This document shows, in pieces, positions 8,446 through 17,538 of a DNA stretch of 64,000 nt (the stretch's first letter is position 1; each line of letters begins with the position of its first letter). The notes beneath the pieces are model-generated. The model was given only the letters and a program-made list of their open reading frames with translations, was not told where the DNA came from and did not search any database. The position numbers and the translations under genes were made by a program. This DNA is from Mucilaginibacter gossypiicola (GTDB taxonomy: Bacteria; Bacteroidota; Bacteroidia; Sphingobacteriales; Sphingobacteriaceae): NCBI RefSeq assembly GCF_900110105.1, contig NZ_FOCL01000001.1:248001-312000 (forward strand), in the 5' to 3' direction.

Positions 8446-10485
8446 TTGAATAGGATATTTAAGTTTAGTCTGTTTGTCGCTTTACTGACACCCGTGTTGG
8501 CAGGGGCACAAAACATAGACCTTTGGAAAATTAAAGCTGACAAAATTGATCCGGCCAATTACTATGGTATTACAGTAGCTAACGGGATGATCGGGATAGT
8601 ATCTGCACCCGAGCCCTTCAAGGTTAAGAACGTTGTATTGGCGGGCGCTTATGACTTGTACGGCCGGGGGCGGGTAAGTAATTTCCTGAACAGTTTTAAC
8701 CTGCTTAACATGTACCTGGAAATTGATGGTAAACGCATCGATGCCAAAAACATCAGCAATTTTAAACAGGAATTGGATATGCAGCATGCAGCATTCACCA
8801 CCACGTTTGATTATGCAGACAAAGCAACGATAAAATACACTTACTATTCTCTTCGTCAATTACCATTTACGGTTTTGATGGATGTTTCTGTGACAGCAAA
8901 GCAAGCTATCAGCATCACTTCGGCAAGTGTAATGGAAGCGCCCGATGCGCTTAAAGAGGTTCAGAATTACTATAATGAAATTGACCGGCCGCATGTAACC
9001 ATTAGTTTACTTACTTCGACAGCAAAAAGCCCTACTGGTAAAATGCAGCTATGTGCGTCTACGTCGTTTTTATTTAGCGAACCGCATGGCCAGGAGCCCC
9101 GTATTATTCACGAAATGTGGGATAATAACATGCACCTGATGAAATTCAGCAAAGCGATAGCTGCCGGACAAACTTATAACTATGCTGTTACAGGTTCATC
9201 TATAACTTCGGCCCACCACGCCGATCCGCTGAATGAAGCAGAGCGCCTTACTATTTTTGCTAAACTGGAAGGCCGCGACAGGCTAATCAAATTTCATAAT
9301 AAAGCCTGGGACGATCTATGGACAAGTGATATCCAAATTGAAGGTGACGACCAATCGCAGCAGGATATCCATAGCATGCTGTACCATTTGTACTCGTTCT
9401 CAAGAGCAGGCTCGGCTTATTCGCCCTCACCAATGGGGCTTTCGGGTTTAGGTTATAACGGTCATGTTTTTTGGGATTGCGATGTTTGGATGTATCCGGC
9501 AATGCTGGTTTTGCATCCCGAAATTGCAAAATCAATGGTTGAATATAGGTTTGAACGGTTGGACGCCGCTCGAAAAAATGCGTTTTCGCATGGTTATAAA
9601 GGGGCTATGTTTCCATGGGAAAGCGCCGACAGCGGGGTAGAGGAAACACCTATTTGGGCATTAAGCGGCCCATTTGAGCATCATATTACAGCTTGTGTGG
9701 CACTTGCTGCCTGGAATTATTATTGCGTTACCCAGGATAAGCAATGGTTGAAAGAAAAAGGCTGGCCTATACTTTCGGCAACTGCCGATTTCTGGGCAAG
9801 CCGTGTTGAACGCAACGGGGCCGGTCATTACGATATTAAAAACGTAGTTGCGGCTGATGAATGGGCCGAAAATATTGATAACAACGCATTCACCAATGCC
9901 GCCGCAAAAGCAAACCTTTTAAATGCCACAGCTGCTGCTAAAATTTTAGGAGAAAAGGCAGACGCCGATTGGGTAAATGTTGCTCAAAATATCCCTATTC
10001 TGAAGTTGGATAATGGGGTTACCCGCGAACATGCATCCTACAATGGCGAGGGGATTAAACAGGCCGATGTTAACCTGTTGGCTTATCCGCTTAAAACAAT
10101 AACCGACCCAGCCCAGATAAAAAAGGATCTTGAATATTATGAAACCCGTGTACCCAACGAGGGCACCCCGGCCATGACCCAGGCCGTTTTTGCGCTGTTA
10201 TATTCACGTTTAGGTAATGGAGAAAAAGCCCTGCATTTTTTTAAAGACGCTTACGAGCCTAATCTCAATCCGCCCTTCCGGGTAATTGCCGAAACTAAAG
10301 GCGGAACCAATCCATATTTTGCAACAGGAGCAGGGGGCATTATTCAAAGTTTGCTGATGGGCTTTGGTGGTTTGGATATTACACCAGCCGGTATTGTACA
10401 GGTTAAAAGCAAGCTGCCCGCTAACTGGAAATCATTAAAAATTACCGGCGTAGGAATGAATAAGGCTACTTATACGATAAAGTAA
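8446..10485 (+). CDS. Exported glycoside hydrolase family 65 protein, hydrolase-like
   Basis: Protein of 679 residues starting with TTG at 8446, which gives a clean signal peptide (NRIFKFSLFVALL ... LAGAQ). The central region matches the (alpha/alpha)6 barrel of GH65: HVFWDCDVWMYPAML, MFPWESADSG, and AADEWAENIDNNAFTN with Glu472 as the likely catalytic acid. GH65 acts on alpha-glucosides such as trehalose, kojibiose, nigerose and maltose. The C-terminal loop reads FATGAGGIIQSLLMGFGGL. As I remember, that pattern resembles acid trehalase and glucosyl-galactosyl-hydroxylysine glucosidase, and differs from the phosphate-binding loop of GH65 phosphorylases. A hydrolase is therefore more likely than a phosphorylase, which also fits a periplasmic enzyme without phosphate esters to handle. 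It is probably co-transcribed with the PAP2-like gene and convergent with the trehalase gene. Confidence 0.88.
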   Translation: MNRIFKFSLFVALLTPVLAGAQNIDLWKIKADKIDPANYYGITVANGMIGIVSAPEPFKVKNVVLAGAYDLYGRGRVSNFLNSFNLLNMYLEIDGKRIDAKNISNFKQELDMQHAAFTTTFDYADKATIKYTYYSLRQLPFTVLMDVSVTAKQAISITSASVMEAPDALKEVQNYYNEIDRPHVTISLLTSTAKSPTGKMQLCASTSFLFSEPHGQEPRIIHEMWDNNMHLMKFSKAIAAGQTYNYAVTGSSITSAHHADPLNEAERLTIFAKLEGRDRLIKFHNKAWDDLWTSDIQIEGDDQSQQDIHSMLYHLYSFSRAGSAYSPSPMGLSGLGYNGHVFWDCDVWMYPAMLVLHPEIAKSMVEYRFERLDAARKNAFSHGYKGAMFPWESADSGVEETPIWALSGPFEHHITACVALAAWNYYCVTQDKQWLKEKGWPILSATADFWASRVERNGAGHYDIKNVVAADEWAENIDNNAFTNAAAKANLLNATAAAKILGEKADADWVNVAQNIPILKLDNGVTREHASYNGEGIKQADVNLLAYPLKTITDPAQIKKDLEYYETRVPNEGTPAMTQAVFALLYSRLGNGEKALHFFKDAYEPNLNPPFRVIAETKGGTNPYFATGAGGIIQSLLMGFGGLDITPAGIVQVKSKLPANWKSLKITGVGMNKATYTIK

Positions 10486-10510
10486 AATGAAGGTGGTCTT
10501 CGATAACTAT

Positions 10511-10598
10511 GTCATTGCGAGCGCAGCGTGGCAATCGCATGCTTTACAGAGCCGCCATACTCCTGTGCGATTGCTTCGTCGTTCCTCCTCGCAATGAC
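10511..10598. repeat. REP-like palindromic element between convergent genes
   Basis: The outer arms are a perfect 11-base inverted repeat: GTCATTGCGAG at 10511-10521 and CTCGCAATGAC at 10588-10598. A second perfect 9-base pair lies inside: GCAATCGCA at 10531-10539 and TGCGATTGC at 10566-10574. The element fills the gap between the GH65 stop and the trehalase stop and would form a long bulged hairpin from either strand. This is the look of a REP/MITE-like dispersed repeat; its position between two convergent stops means it may also end transcription in both directions. No second copy was noticed in the window. Confidence 0.75.
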
Positions 10599-10617
10599 AT
10601 AATTCGGGGTTAACGCA

Positions 10618-12210
10618 TCAATTCTGCACTTCCGCCGGCGTCTTTTCCAACTGATCGGTATCGATATGGTATCTGTTAACCAAATGTAGCAGCACACCAT
10701 TTGTCCAACCAAAGCCATCCTGTAGTGGATATTCCCCGCCGCCGGCAGTTAATTGGGTATCAACCACATTATATTTTTCCAGTAATTTACCGGTTTGTTT
10801 AAACACCCTGATATTGAGTTTAAGCCAACGAGTGGCAATTTCTTTGGCCAGTGTGTTGTAATTGTATTTTTCGAGTCCGTCTACAGCCATATATTGCAAT
10901 GGTGCCCAGCCATTGGGTGCATCCCACTGTTGGCCCGAAAAATTTGGCGTGGTAACCAGGCCGCCGGGTTTCAGGAAGTTGCTTTTCAGTCCATCGGCCA
11001 CTAAACGGGCCTGCTCATCGCTGGCAATTTTAAATTCGAGCGGAAATTCACCGGCAAGCGTTTCAATAGCTGATTGCTGTTTCTGCTTCCAGTTATAATC
11101 ATCAAACCAGCCTGTTTTCTGGTTCCAGCAATATTTAAGGATTGCATTTTTCCGGCTGTTTGCCCTGTACCGGTACATTTTGGCCAGCTTGGCATTTGGG
11201 AGTTGATTTAGGCTGCGGGCAATGGTTATTTCCAAATTATACAGCAGGCAATTTAGATCAACCGGGATAATATCTGTGGTTTGTATAGTTGGTAGCTTAC
11301 CCGATGCATCAAACCAGCGCGTACTGAAATCCCAGCCTGAAGCTGCAGCCGCACGGATATTTCGATAAAACTGGGCCGATGGTTGTTTGCTCTCCTTGGC
11401 GGCATCAACGTCTTTTATATATGATTCTTCACGCGGTTCATCGCTTTCATCCCAATAACGGTTTAATAATTCACCGTCGGCCATTCGTACAACCCGATGT
11501 GTGGCTTGATTTGCCTTTACGGCTTCCCAGCCATACATCCAGTATTCGTATTCTTTGATTAATTGTGGTCTGAAGTGCACCAGTACTTTCTCGCCCTCCA
11601 ATTTCGCCAGCAGGTTAACCATCATGGCAAAAAATGGCGGCTGCGAACGAGTGAGGTAATAGCTGCGATTACCGTTAGGGATAAAACCATATTTATCAAT
11701 CAGGTAAGCAAAGTTTTCGACCATATTGTGGATCACCTTCACCTGGTGGCTTTCCTGCAGACCGAGCATGGTAAAATACGAGTCCCAATAATAAATTTCC
11801 CTGAACCTGCCACCGGGTACAATGTATGGATTAGGTAATGCAAGGGCCGATGAAAAAGGCTTAGCTTCATCCGGACGTCGCTGCAATACCTGCCATAAGG
11901 TATCAATATGCTTGCGAATACCCGCGGATATATCGGTTTGAAAGTTGTTGTGCGATACAGGAACATTGAAATTTGCCAAAACAAATGCCTGCAGGCTAAA
12001 GCCGGGCTTATCTTTCTGCTCATTATAAGCTTTCATGATCAGTACAGGATTCTGCTTCGGTACGGCATCAACAAAGGTCTTATTATCCGGAAAAATGGTT
12101 GAGGTTTGAACTGCCTCAAATAGTCCCGGAAACTGTTGCCGGGGCGTAGCTGTTTGAGCACTTACCTGTGATACAAAAAATATAAATGCGAGTAAAAGAA
12201 GTTTTCTCAT
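10618..12210 (-). CDS. treA: Periplasmic alpha,alpha-trehalase, GH37
   Basis: Protein of 530 residues with a signal peptide (RKLLLLAFIFFVSQVSA). Both GH37 signatures are present: PGGRFREIYYWDSYF (about residues 130-145) and QWDAPNGWAPLQYMA near residue 435. Other family landmarks are RAAAASGWDFSTRW and GGEYPLQDGFGWTNG near the C terminus. The enzyme hydrolyses trehalose to two glucose molecules by inversion, in the periplasm. The length is normal for the family. It is convergent with the GH65 gene and divergent from the GH130 gene, so these carbohydrate genes form three transcription units rather than one operon. No regulator lies beside it. Confidence 0.95.
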   Translation of the reverse strand: MRKLLLLAFIFFVSQVSAQTATPRQQFPGLFEAVQTSTIFPDNKTFVDAVPKQNPVLIMKAYNEQKDKPGFSLQAFVLANFNVPVSHNNFQTDISAGIRKHIDTLWQVLQRRPDEAKPFSSALALPNPYIVPGGRFREIYYWDSYFTMLGLQESHQVKVIHNMVENFAYLIDKYGFIPNGNRSYYLTRSQPPFFAMMVNLLAKLEGEKVLVHFRPQLIKEYEYWMYGWEAVKANQATHRVVRMADGELLNRYWDESDEPREESYIKDVDAAKESKQPSAQFYRNIRAAAASGWDFSTRWFDASGKLPTIQTTDIIPVDLNCLLYNLEITIARSLNQLPNAKLAKMYRYRANSRKNAILKYCWNQKTGWFDDYNWKQKQQSAIETLAGEFPLEFKIASDEQARLVADGLKSNFLKPGGLVTTPNFSGQQWDAPNGWAPLQYMAVDGLEKYNYNTLAKEIATRWLKLNIRVFKQTGKLLEKYNVVDTQLTAGGGEYPLQDGFGWTNGVLLHLVNRYHIDTDQLEKTPAEVQN

Positions 12211-12389
12211 TGGCCTAAAATTTTACCCCTTTACAGGATGGGTAATTGGTTTATAACAGGATATAAATTTACTATTTTTGAAGCGATTATAATTGATATC
12301 TGCTTTGTTTTCAGCGATTATTGTGCAGGATATAAAAGATATCAAGCGCATGACTCCATGCTATAAACCATAACCATAAATCATTTACC

Positions 12390-13541
12390 ATGATAAGTTT
12401 TTTACGAAGAGGGTACATTATATTTTCTTTTTTGTTTGCTCATGTTTGCTATGGCCAGTCAACTGTTAACAAGTTGCCGTCGTGGGCATTTGGCGGGTTT
12501 GTACGGCCGGCAAATATTAACCCGATCATATCGCCGGATACTGCGTCTCGCTTCCTTGACCCCATGAGTAATAAACAGGTTCAATGGGAGGCTAATGATA
12601 CTTTCAATCCCGCGGCAACTATAAAAAGCAATAAAATAGTAGTGCTGTACCGGGCCGAGGATTTGTATGGTATAGGCATTGGCTTTCGCACCTCGCGTGT
12701 TGGCTATGCCGAAAGCAATGACGGGATTCACTTTAACCGAAGAAAAACACCTGTACTTTACCCGAATAACGATATCGCCAAAAAATACGAGTGGCCTGGC
12801 GGTTGTGAAGACCCGCGTGTAGCAGTTACGCCTGATGGTACTTATGTTATTTTTTACACCGAATGGAACCGGGATTTACCAAGATTGGGCGTCGCTACTT
12901 CAAAAGACCTGATCCACTGGAAAAAACACGGGCCAATATTCGAGGCAGCCTATCATGGTAAGTTTTTTAATATCGCCAGTAAATCAGCCTCTATATTAAC
13001 CCAGGTGGTTAACGGCAAACAGGTAATTATTAAAACACATGGAAAATACTGGTTGTATTGGGGCGAACACCATGTATACGCAGCAACATCGACAAACTTA
13101 GTTGACTGGGCACCGGTGATTGACCAAAAGGGAGAGCTGAAAGAGCTTATGTCGCCGCGTGACGGCTATTTTGACAGCGACCTTACTGAATGTGGCCCGC
13201 CGGCGTTAATGACTAAAAATGGTGTGATCCTGTTTTATAACGGTAAAAACAAACCAGCGGAAGGTAGAGATAAGCGGTTCAATGCCAATTCGTATTGTGC
13301 AGGGCAAGCTTTATTTGATGCAAAAGATCCATCTAAATTTAAAACACGACTTGATATTCCTTTCCTTAGACCAATGGAAGCTTTTGAGAAAAGCGGACAA
13401 TATATAAACGGCACCGTTTTTATTGAAGGGATGGTTTACTTTAAAAAGAAATGGTTTATGTACTACGGCTGTGCCGATTCGCGGGTGGCCGTAGCTGTAT
13501 ATGACCCATCCAAACCCGCACTGCCCGATCCAATTGAATAA
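12390..13541 (+). CDS. Exported GH130-like glycosidase or glycoside phosphorylase
   Basis: Protein of 383 residues with a signal-like N terminus (YIIFSFLFAHVCYGQ). The five-bladed propeller of GH130 is suggested by NDTFNPAATIKSN, the hallmark GGCEDPRV (residues 137-144), and repeated short blades such as RLGVATSKDLIHWKKHG and VYAATSTNLVDWAPV. GH130 enzymes cleave beta-mannosides, either by phosphorolysis or, in some exported Bacteroidota members, by hydrolysis. The signal peptide favours hydrolysis but the deciding phosphate-binding residues were not checked. A related propeller family (GH43-like) is the alternative. It starts 179 bases from the divergent trehalase gene, so a shared control region is possible. 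It is followed by a short unrelated membrane-protein gene. Confidence 0.78.
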   Translation: MISFLRRGYIIFSFLFAHVCYGQSTVNKLPSWAFGGFVRPANINPIISPDTASRFLDPMSNKQVQWEANDTFNPAATIKSNKIVVLYRAEDLYGIGIGFRTSRVGYAESNDGIHFNRRKTPVLYPNNDIAKKYEWPGGCEDPRVAVTPDGTYVIFYTEWNRDLPRLGVATSKDLIHWKKHGPIFEAAYHGKFFNIASKSASILTQVVNGKQVIIKTHGKYWLYWGEHHVYAATSTNLVDWAPVIDQKGELKELMSPRDGYFDSDLTECGPPALMTKNGVILFYNGKNKPAEGRDKRFNANSYCAGQALFDAKDPSKFKTRLDIPFLRPMEAFEKSGQYINGTVFIEGMVYFKKKWFMYYGCADSRVAVAVYDPSKPALPDPIE

Positions 13542-13637
13542 CGATTGGGCCTGGTATGCTATTAAATTGAAAAATTATAGCTTAAAACTTTGGGTTGTAT
13601 TAGTCTAAGTATTATCTTCAAAAATTAAATATTTAAT

Positions 13638-13952
13638 ATGCTTTATATCCTTATTTCAATTGCCGTTATCCTGTTTATTGCTCACGTAGTTTTGTTATTT
13701 ACTTCGTTTTCAAATGCAAGTTTGATCTCGCCTCGATATTTTTATTCGCACTTAACTTTATGGCTTACCGGATTATCCGTTTTTGCATTGGCAGTATTAT
13801 ATAGTGGCACCAACCAATCAGGCTTTCTTGATTATTTTAATACATGGATGAAGAGATCATATATCCTGGTATTTACTTTTGGTCTGTCGTTGGTTGCTCA
13901 TTGTCTTGTGACTTTTTTAGTGCTGCCTTTATTACGAAAATCAAGAGCTTAA
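13638..13952 (+). CDS. Small membrane protein of unknown function
   Basis: Protein of 104 residues with three probable membrane helices: residues about 2-26 (LYILISIAVILFIAHVVLLF), 38-58 (HLTLWLTGLSVFALAVLY) and 74-98 (YILVFTFGLSLVAHCLVTFL), ending in a basic tail (RKSRA). I recognise no family. The composition is plausible for a real inner-membrane protein, and the frame does not overlap any other gene. It lies 96 bases after the GH130 gene and is convergent with the helicase gene. Confidence 0.6.
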   Translation: MLYILISIAVILFIAHVVLLFTSFSNASLISPRYFYSHLTLWLTGLSVFALAVLYSGTNQSGFLDYFNTWMKRSYILVFTFGLSLVAHCLVTFLVLPLLRKSRA

Positions 13953-13990
13953 TAGCAATTTATTGTAGATAGATTGTTGCTGCGGTGAGG

Positions 13991-16900
13991 CTAATTCAAT
14001 AAATCAAGCAGATCATCTTTTGAAAGCGAACTTGTGATAGTGCTGTCTGGCTTGATGAGGGTGTTGGCTATATCCTTTTTTGATTGCTGCATTACCATGA
14101 TCTTTTCTTCAATAGTACCGGGGCAAATAAGCCTTACGGCCACAATTTTTTTATCCTGGCCTATACGGTGACAACGGTCTATGGCCTGATTTTCGACAGC
14201 TGGGTTCCACCAGGGGTCAACAAGGTACACATAGTCGGCTTCTGTTAAATTGAGTCCGGTACCGCCGGCCTTCAGGCTAATCAGAAAAACCCTGATGCCG
14301 GGATCATTTTGAAACTCATTAACCGCCTGTTCCCGTTTGCGGGTTTGACCGGTTAGGTAGGAGAAGCGGATATCACGAGCGCTCAATTCCTTGCGGATCA
14401 GGTCAAGCATAGATACAAATTGCGAAAAGATGAGGATTTTATGCTGATGCTTTTTACTTTCAATTTCTTCCATCAGCATATCCAGTTTAGTCGAGGCATC
14501 GCCCGGCATTTTTTCGCCCTTTAATAGCATAGGCGAATCACAGATCTGTCTGAGTTTATTAAGCCCCTTTAATACGTTCATAGAGCTCTTTTTTAGCTCC
14601 TCATTGGTTGTAGCCGAAATATATTCTCTGAATTCCTTCTCGTAGGAGTCGTAAATATGGCGCTGTTCCTGCTTCATTTCACAGTACAAAACCATTTCGG
14701 TTTTTTCTGGCAGTTCTGCAGCAACCTGCTGTTTAGTGCGTCTGAGTACAAATGGTTTTACCTTAGCCTGCAGTTCGGCTGCACGTTTACTTCCTTTAAA
14801 TTTATCGATAGGGACGGCGTAGATATCTTTAAAGTACTGTTTGCTTCCCAATAAACCCGGGCAAGCGAATGAAAGCTGGCCATACAAATCGAACGTGTTG
14901 TTTTCGACAGGGGTACCTGTTATGGTAATTTTATTGCGCGATTTCAGGAGCCTGACGGCCTTGTAACGCTGCGACTCGGGATTTTTTATATTCTGTGATT
15001 CATCAAGGAATACATAATTGAAATTAAAATCTTTTAAGAAATTAATATCTGACAATAGTGTACCATAGGAGGTAAGCACAATTTCATGCTGATGCAGGTG
15101 TTTGGTATGTTTAAGCCGCTCGGCACCATAAATAGTATGAACTTTGATAGACGGTGCAAATTTTTGAACCTCCTGCTGCCAGTTGAACAGGAGCGAAGTG
15201 GGTACCACAATGAGGTTGGTATTGGTCTCAGTTTTACTGCGCTGCAAAAGGATAAAAGCAATAACCTGGATGCTTTTACCCAAACCCATATCATCTGCCA
15301 GGCAGCCGCCGAAATTAAGATTATCCAAAAAGTTGAGCCAGTTCAATCCCTGGCGCTGATAGGCACGTAGTGTTCCATTTAGTCCGGCAGGTACAGGTAC
15401 TTCATCAATAACTTCAGTACTGGTTAGCTTTTTATTGTATATGGCAAGCTCATTTCGCACATCCTCGTCAAGCATTTCTTCATCATAATATTGCTGTATG
15501 GCAGTATAGTTACTTTTTGAGGTGTGCAACGTATCATCGTCTGAAATTTCGCCCGAATTAAAATAGTGTGTGAATTTTTCTATCCATTCGGCGGGTAAAA
15601 TTCCCTGTGTGCCATCATCAAGCCGTATGTATTTACTTTTGTTTTTTACAGCCTGGTGTACCTGTTTTAATGAAGCCCTTTTTTTGCCGAATTTTAAATC
15701 GATTACTGTGTTGAACCAATTAATGCCACTTACTACGTTGATGGTTATCTTTACTTTATGCGGGTTTAGCTTATTGCCCTCCAGTTCGTTAAAGCCAAGT
15801 ATTTCGATGTTGTGACTAAGCCACTCATTAAATACATTTAAAAACCACTCTTCATCCAAAAAATGCCTTTTATGCAGGTAAAAGTAATCAAGGTCGTTAT
15901 CCAACTGCTCATTAAAATAAAGATGTTGTTTTACAAGTAGGGCTGTAAATGCTATTTCTTCGTCATCTCGCCGTTTAACTAAAAACTGGTTGCCTTTTTC
16001 GTCGGTACCATAAATTTGCCTTTGCGTGCGGATGGGGATCTCGGCCTCTCCATAACGCATCACCGGGATGATCATCACATGAGCACCAAAATCTGACAGG
16101 TAAATGATCTTTTCGGCGGGTTGATCAAATCCCTCTTTTTTTATTTGCTCCTGTGTGGCTGGTTTAATGTAAGTATAATCGATATAAAGCTTGTTTTCCA
16201 GCTTGTTTAGAAGGTGCGATTTTAACTCGCCGAATTTGCTTTTATGTACCTGCAGGCTGCCTTGCTTCTTTTTCAGCAGTTCAATAACATTCAATACCTG
16301 CAAGCTTTCAACCAGGTAAAGCACATTGCCGGTGCTGATAAAATAGGTGTATTTGATATCAAGATCTTTTACATCATACAGCAGGCCATCTATATTAAAA
16401 ATGCCGGTTATCTCATAAAACTCATCCCATGTATTTACTTTCAGTTCCAGGTTGCTCCTTAAACTTTTAACCGGAACCGGGTTTATCGAACCCGCACTAA
16501 CCTTTTCTGAAATATTGTTGTCATGAGCATAAAAACCATAAGCCAGTGGGTTTTTAACAATGGCCTTCAGCGCTGCGATATCTGCAATCGTTTTCTCTTT
16601 GTTAATATGGTTTTGAAACTTATGTATTCCGGTAAAAAATTTGAGTTGTTGTGCGTCGTTGGTTTCCCAAATGAGGTCTAAAGGAGCTATTGGCAACAAC
16701 GGGTTCTTGATCTTTCCGTCTTTAGTGCTTTGTGCAAGGTACAGTTCAACAAATAAATACTTATAATATTTATGTTGTTTTAGCACGATACAAGTTACTT
16801 TATCCGCTATATCTCCGGGTTGCTCAATCGGTTCGGCTTTATCATTGATAATGATATTTTGTAAACTGGCAAGGCTCTCTTTGGTAATGGCAGTTAATGC

Positions 16901-17380
16901 AATTGAGCGTGGGGTTATCTCAAAGCTTTTAGATGATGATCTCAGCTCAAAAAAACTATCGAGATCTGGCTCTTCTTCCAATCCGTAATCGGCCGCTGTC
17001 TTTTTTAGCTTTTTATGTCTTAGTTCGGCATCAAAAAACACCCTAAACTCATCTCTTTGTATTATGGCTGATAATACCTGGGCCTGGTGTTCGCATAGTT
17101 TATTACCTGTAGCATGGCATCCGCATGATAGGGCTAGCTGCCCTTCATGACTGGTAACAATTACTTCGGGAAAAGCTACCGTGCCTGATTGATTGGTAAA
17201 TGCGCCCTGGTTAATTTCAAGGTGCTTGGCCAGTATTTGCCTGTAGCTGTGCGAGTCAAAATAAATGCTTACAGCAGCATGGGCAGCAATAACACTTTCG
17301 CTAAGGTCGGCAACGCTTGCGCCTTTGATGATGATATTATGATTGCTTTCGCCTTCCTGATAGCTGATTATCCTGATCAC
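13991..17380 (-). CDS. SNF2-family helicase-like ATPase with SWIM zinc finger
   Basis: Protein of 1129 residues. A SWIM zinc-binding motif is near residues 83-96 (CGCHATGNKLCEHQ, i.e. CxC...CxH). The SNF2 ATPase core starts near residue 670: YQRQGLNWLNFL, Walker A DDMGLGKS (about 700), and motif II LDESQ (about 793), a variant of DEAH. The helicase C-terminal lobe follows with KAGGTGLNLTEADYV and PWWNPAVENQAIDRCHRIGQ near residue 1040. Such proteins move along double-stranded DNA or strip proteins such as RNA polymerase from nucleic acid; related RapA/HepA proteins recycle RNA polymerase. No nuclease or methylase partner lies beside it, so a defence role is not supported. It diverges from the YVTN/phosphoesterase gene, with 158 bases between the starts. 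Confidence 0.92.
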   Translation of the reverse strand: MIRIISYQEGESNHNIIIKGASVADLSESVIAAHAAVSIYFDSHSYRQILAKHLEINQGAFTNQSGTVAFPEVIVTSHEGQLALSCGCHATGNKLCEHQAQVLSAIIQRDEFRVFFDAELRHKKLKKTAADYGLEEEPDLDSFFELRSSSKSFEITPRSIALTAITKESLASLQNIIINDKAEPIEQPGDIADKVTCIVLKQHKYYKYLFVELYLAQSTKDGKIKNPLLPIAPLDLIWETNDAQQLKFFTGIHKFQNHINKEKTIADIAALKAIVKNPLAYGFYAHDNNISEKVSAGSINPVPVKSLRSNLELKVNTWDEFYEITGIFNIDGLLYDVKDLDIKYTYFISTGNVLYLVESLQVLNVIELLKKKQGSLQVHKSKFGELKSHLLNKLENKLYIDYTYIKPATQEQIKKEGFDQPAEKIIYLSDFGAHVMIIPVMRYGEAEIPIRTQRQIYGTDEKGNQFLVKRRDDEEIAFTALLVKQHLYFNEQLDNDLDYFYLHKRHFLDEEWFLNVFNEWLSHNIEILGFNELEGNKLNPHKVKITINVVSGINWFNTVIDLKFGKKRASLKQVHQAVKNKSKYIRLDDGTQGILPAEWIEKFTHYFNSGEISDDDTLHTSKSNYTAIQQYYDEEMLDEDVRNELAIYNKKLTSTEVIDEVPVPAGLNGTLRAYQRQGLNWLNFLDNLNFGGCLADDMGLGKSIQVIAFILLQRSKTETNTNLIVVPTSLLFNWQQEVQKFAPSIKVHTIYGAERLKHTKHLHQHEIVLTSYGTLLSDINFLKDFNFNYVFLDESQNIKNPESQRYKAVRLLKSRNKITITGTPVENNTFDLYGQLSFACPGLLGSKQYFKDIYAVPIDKFKGSKRAAELQAKVKPFVLRRTKQQVAAELPEKTEMVLYCEMKQEQRHIYDSYEKEFREYISATTNEELKKSSMNVLKGLNKLRQICDSPMLLKGEKMPGDASTKLDMLMEEIESKKHQHKILIFSQFVSMLDLIRKELSARDIRFSYLTGQTRKREQAVNEFQNDPGIRVFLISLKAGGTGLNLTEADYVYLVDPWWNPAVENQAIDRCHRIGQDKKIVAVRLICPGTIEEKIMVMQQSKKDIANTLIKPDSTITSSLSKDDLLDLLN

Positions 17381-17538
17381 TCTTGCTTTGATGTGTTAGC
17401 CGGTAAATATCATAACAATTATGGTAATGAGGATAATTGCCGGTGCATTTTCCCTTACTCTGTAACAATTATATTCTTCATCAATTATTTACCTTTAGTA
17501 AATCAATCTGTCATAATTTAGCCGTTTAGCTTAGTACT

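Noticed and set aside
13991..17380. SNF2 helicase as part of an anti-phage system
   Set aside because: No nuclease, methylase or other defence partner lies beside it; a general nucleic-acid remodelling role is simpler.
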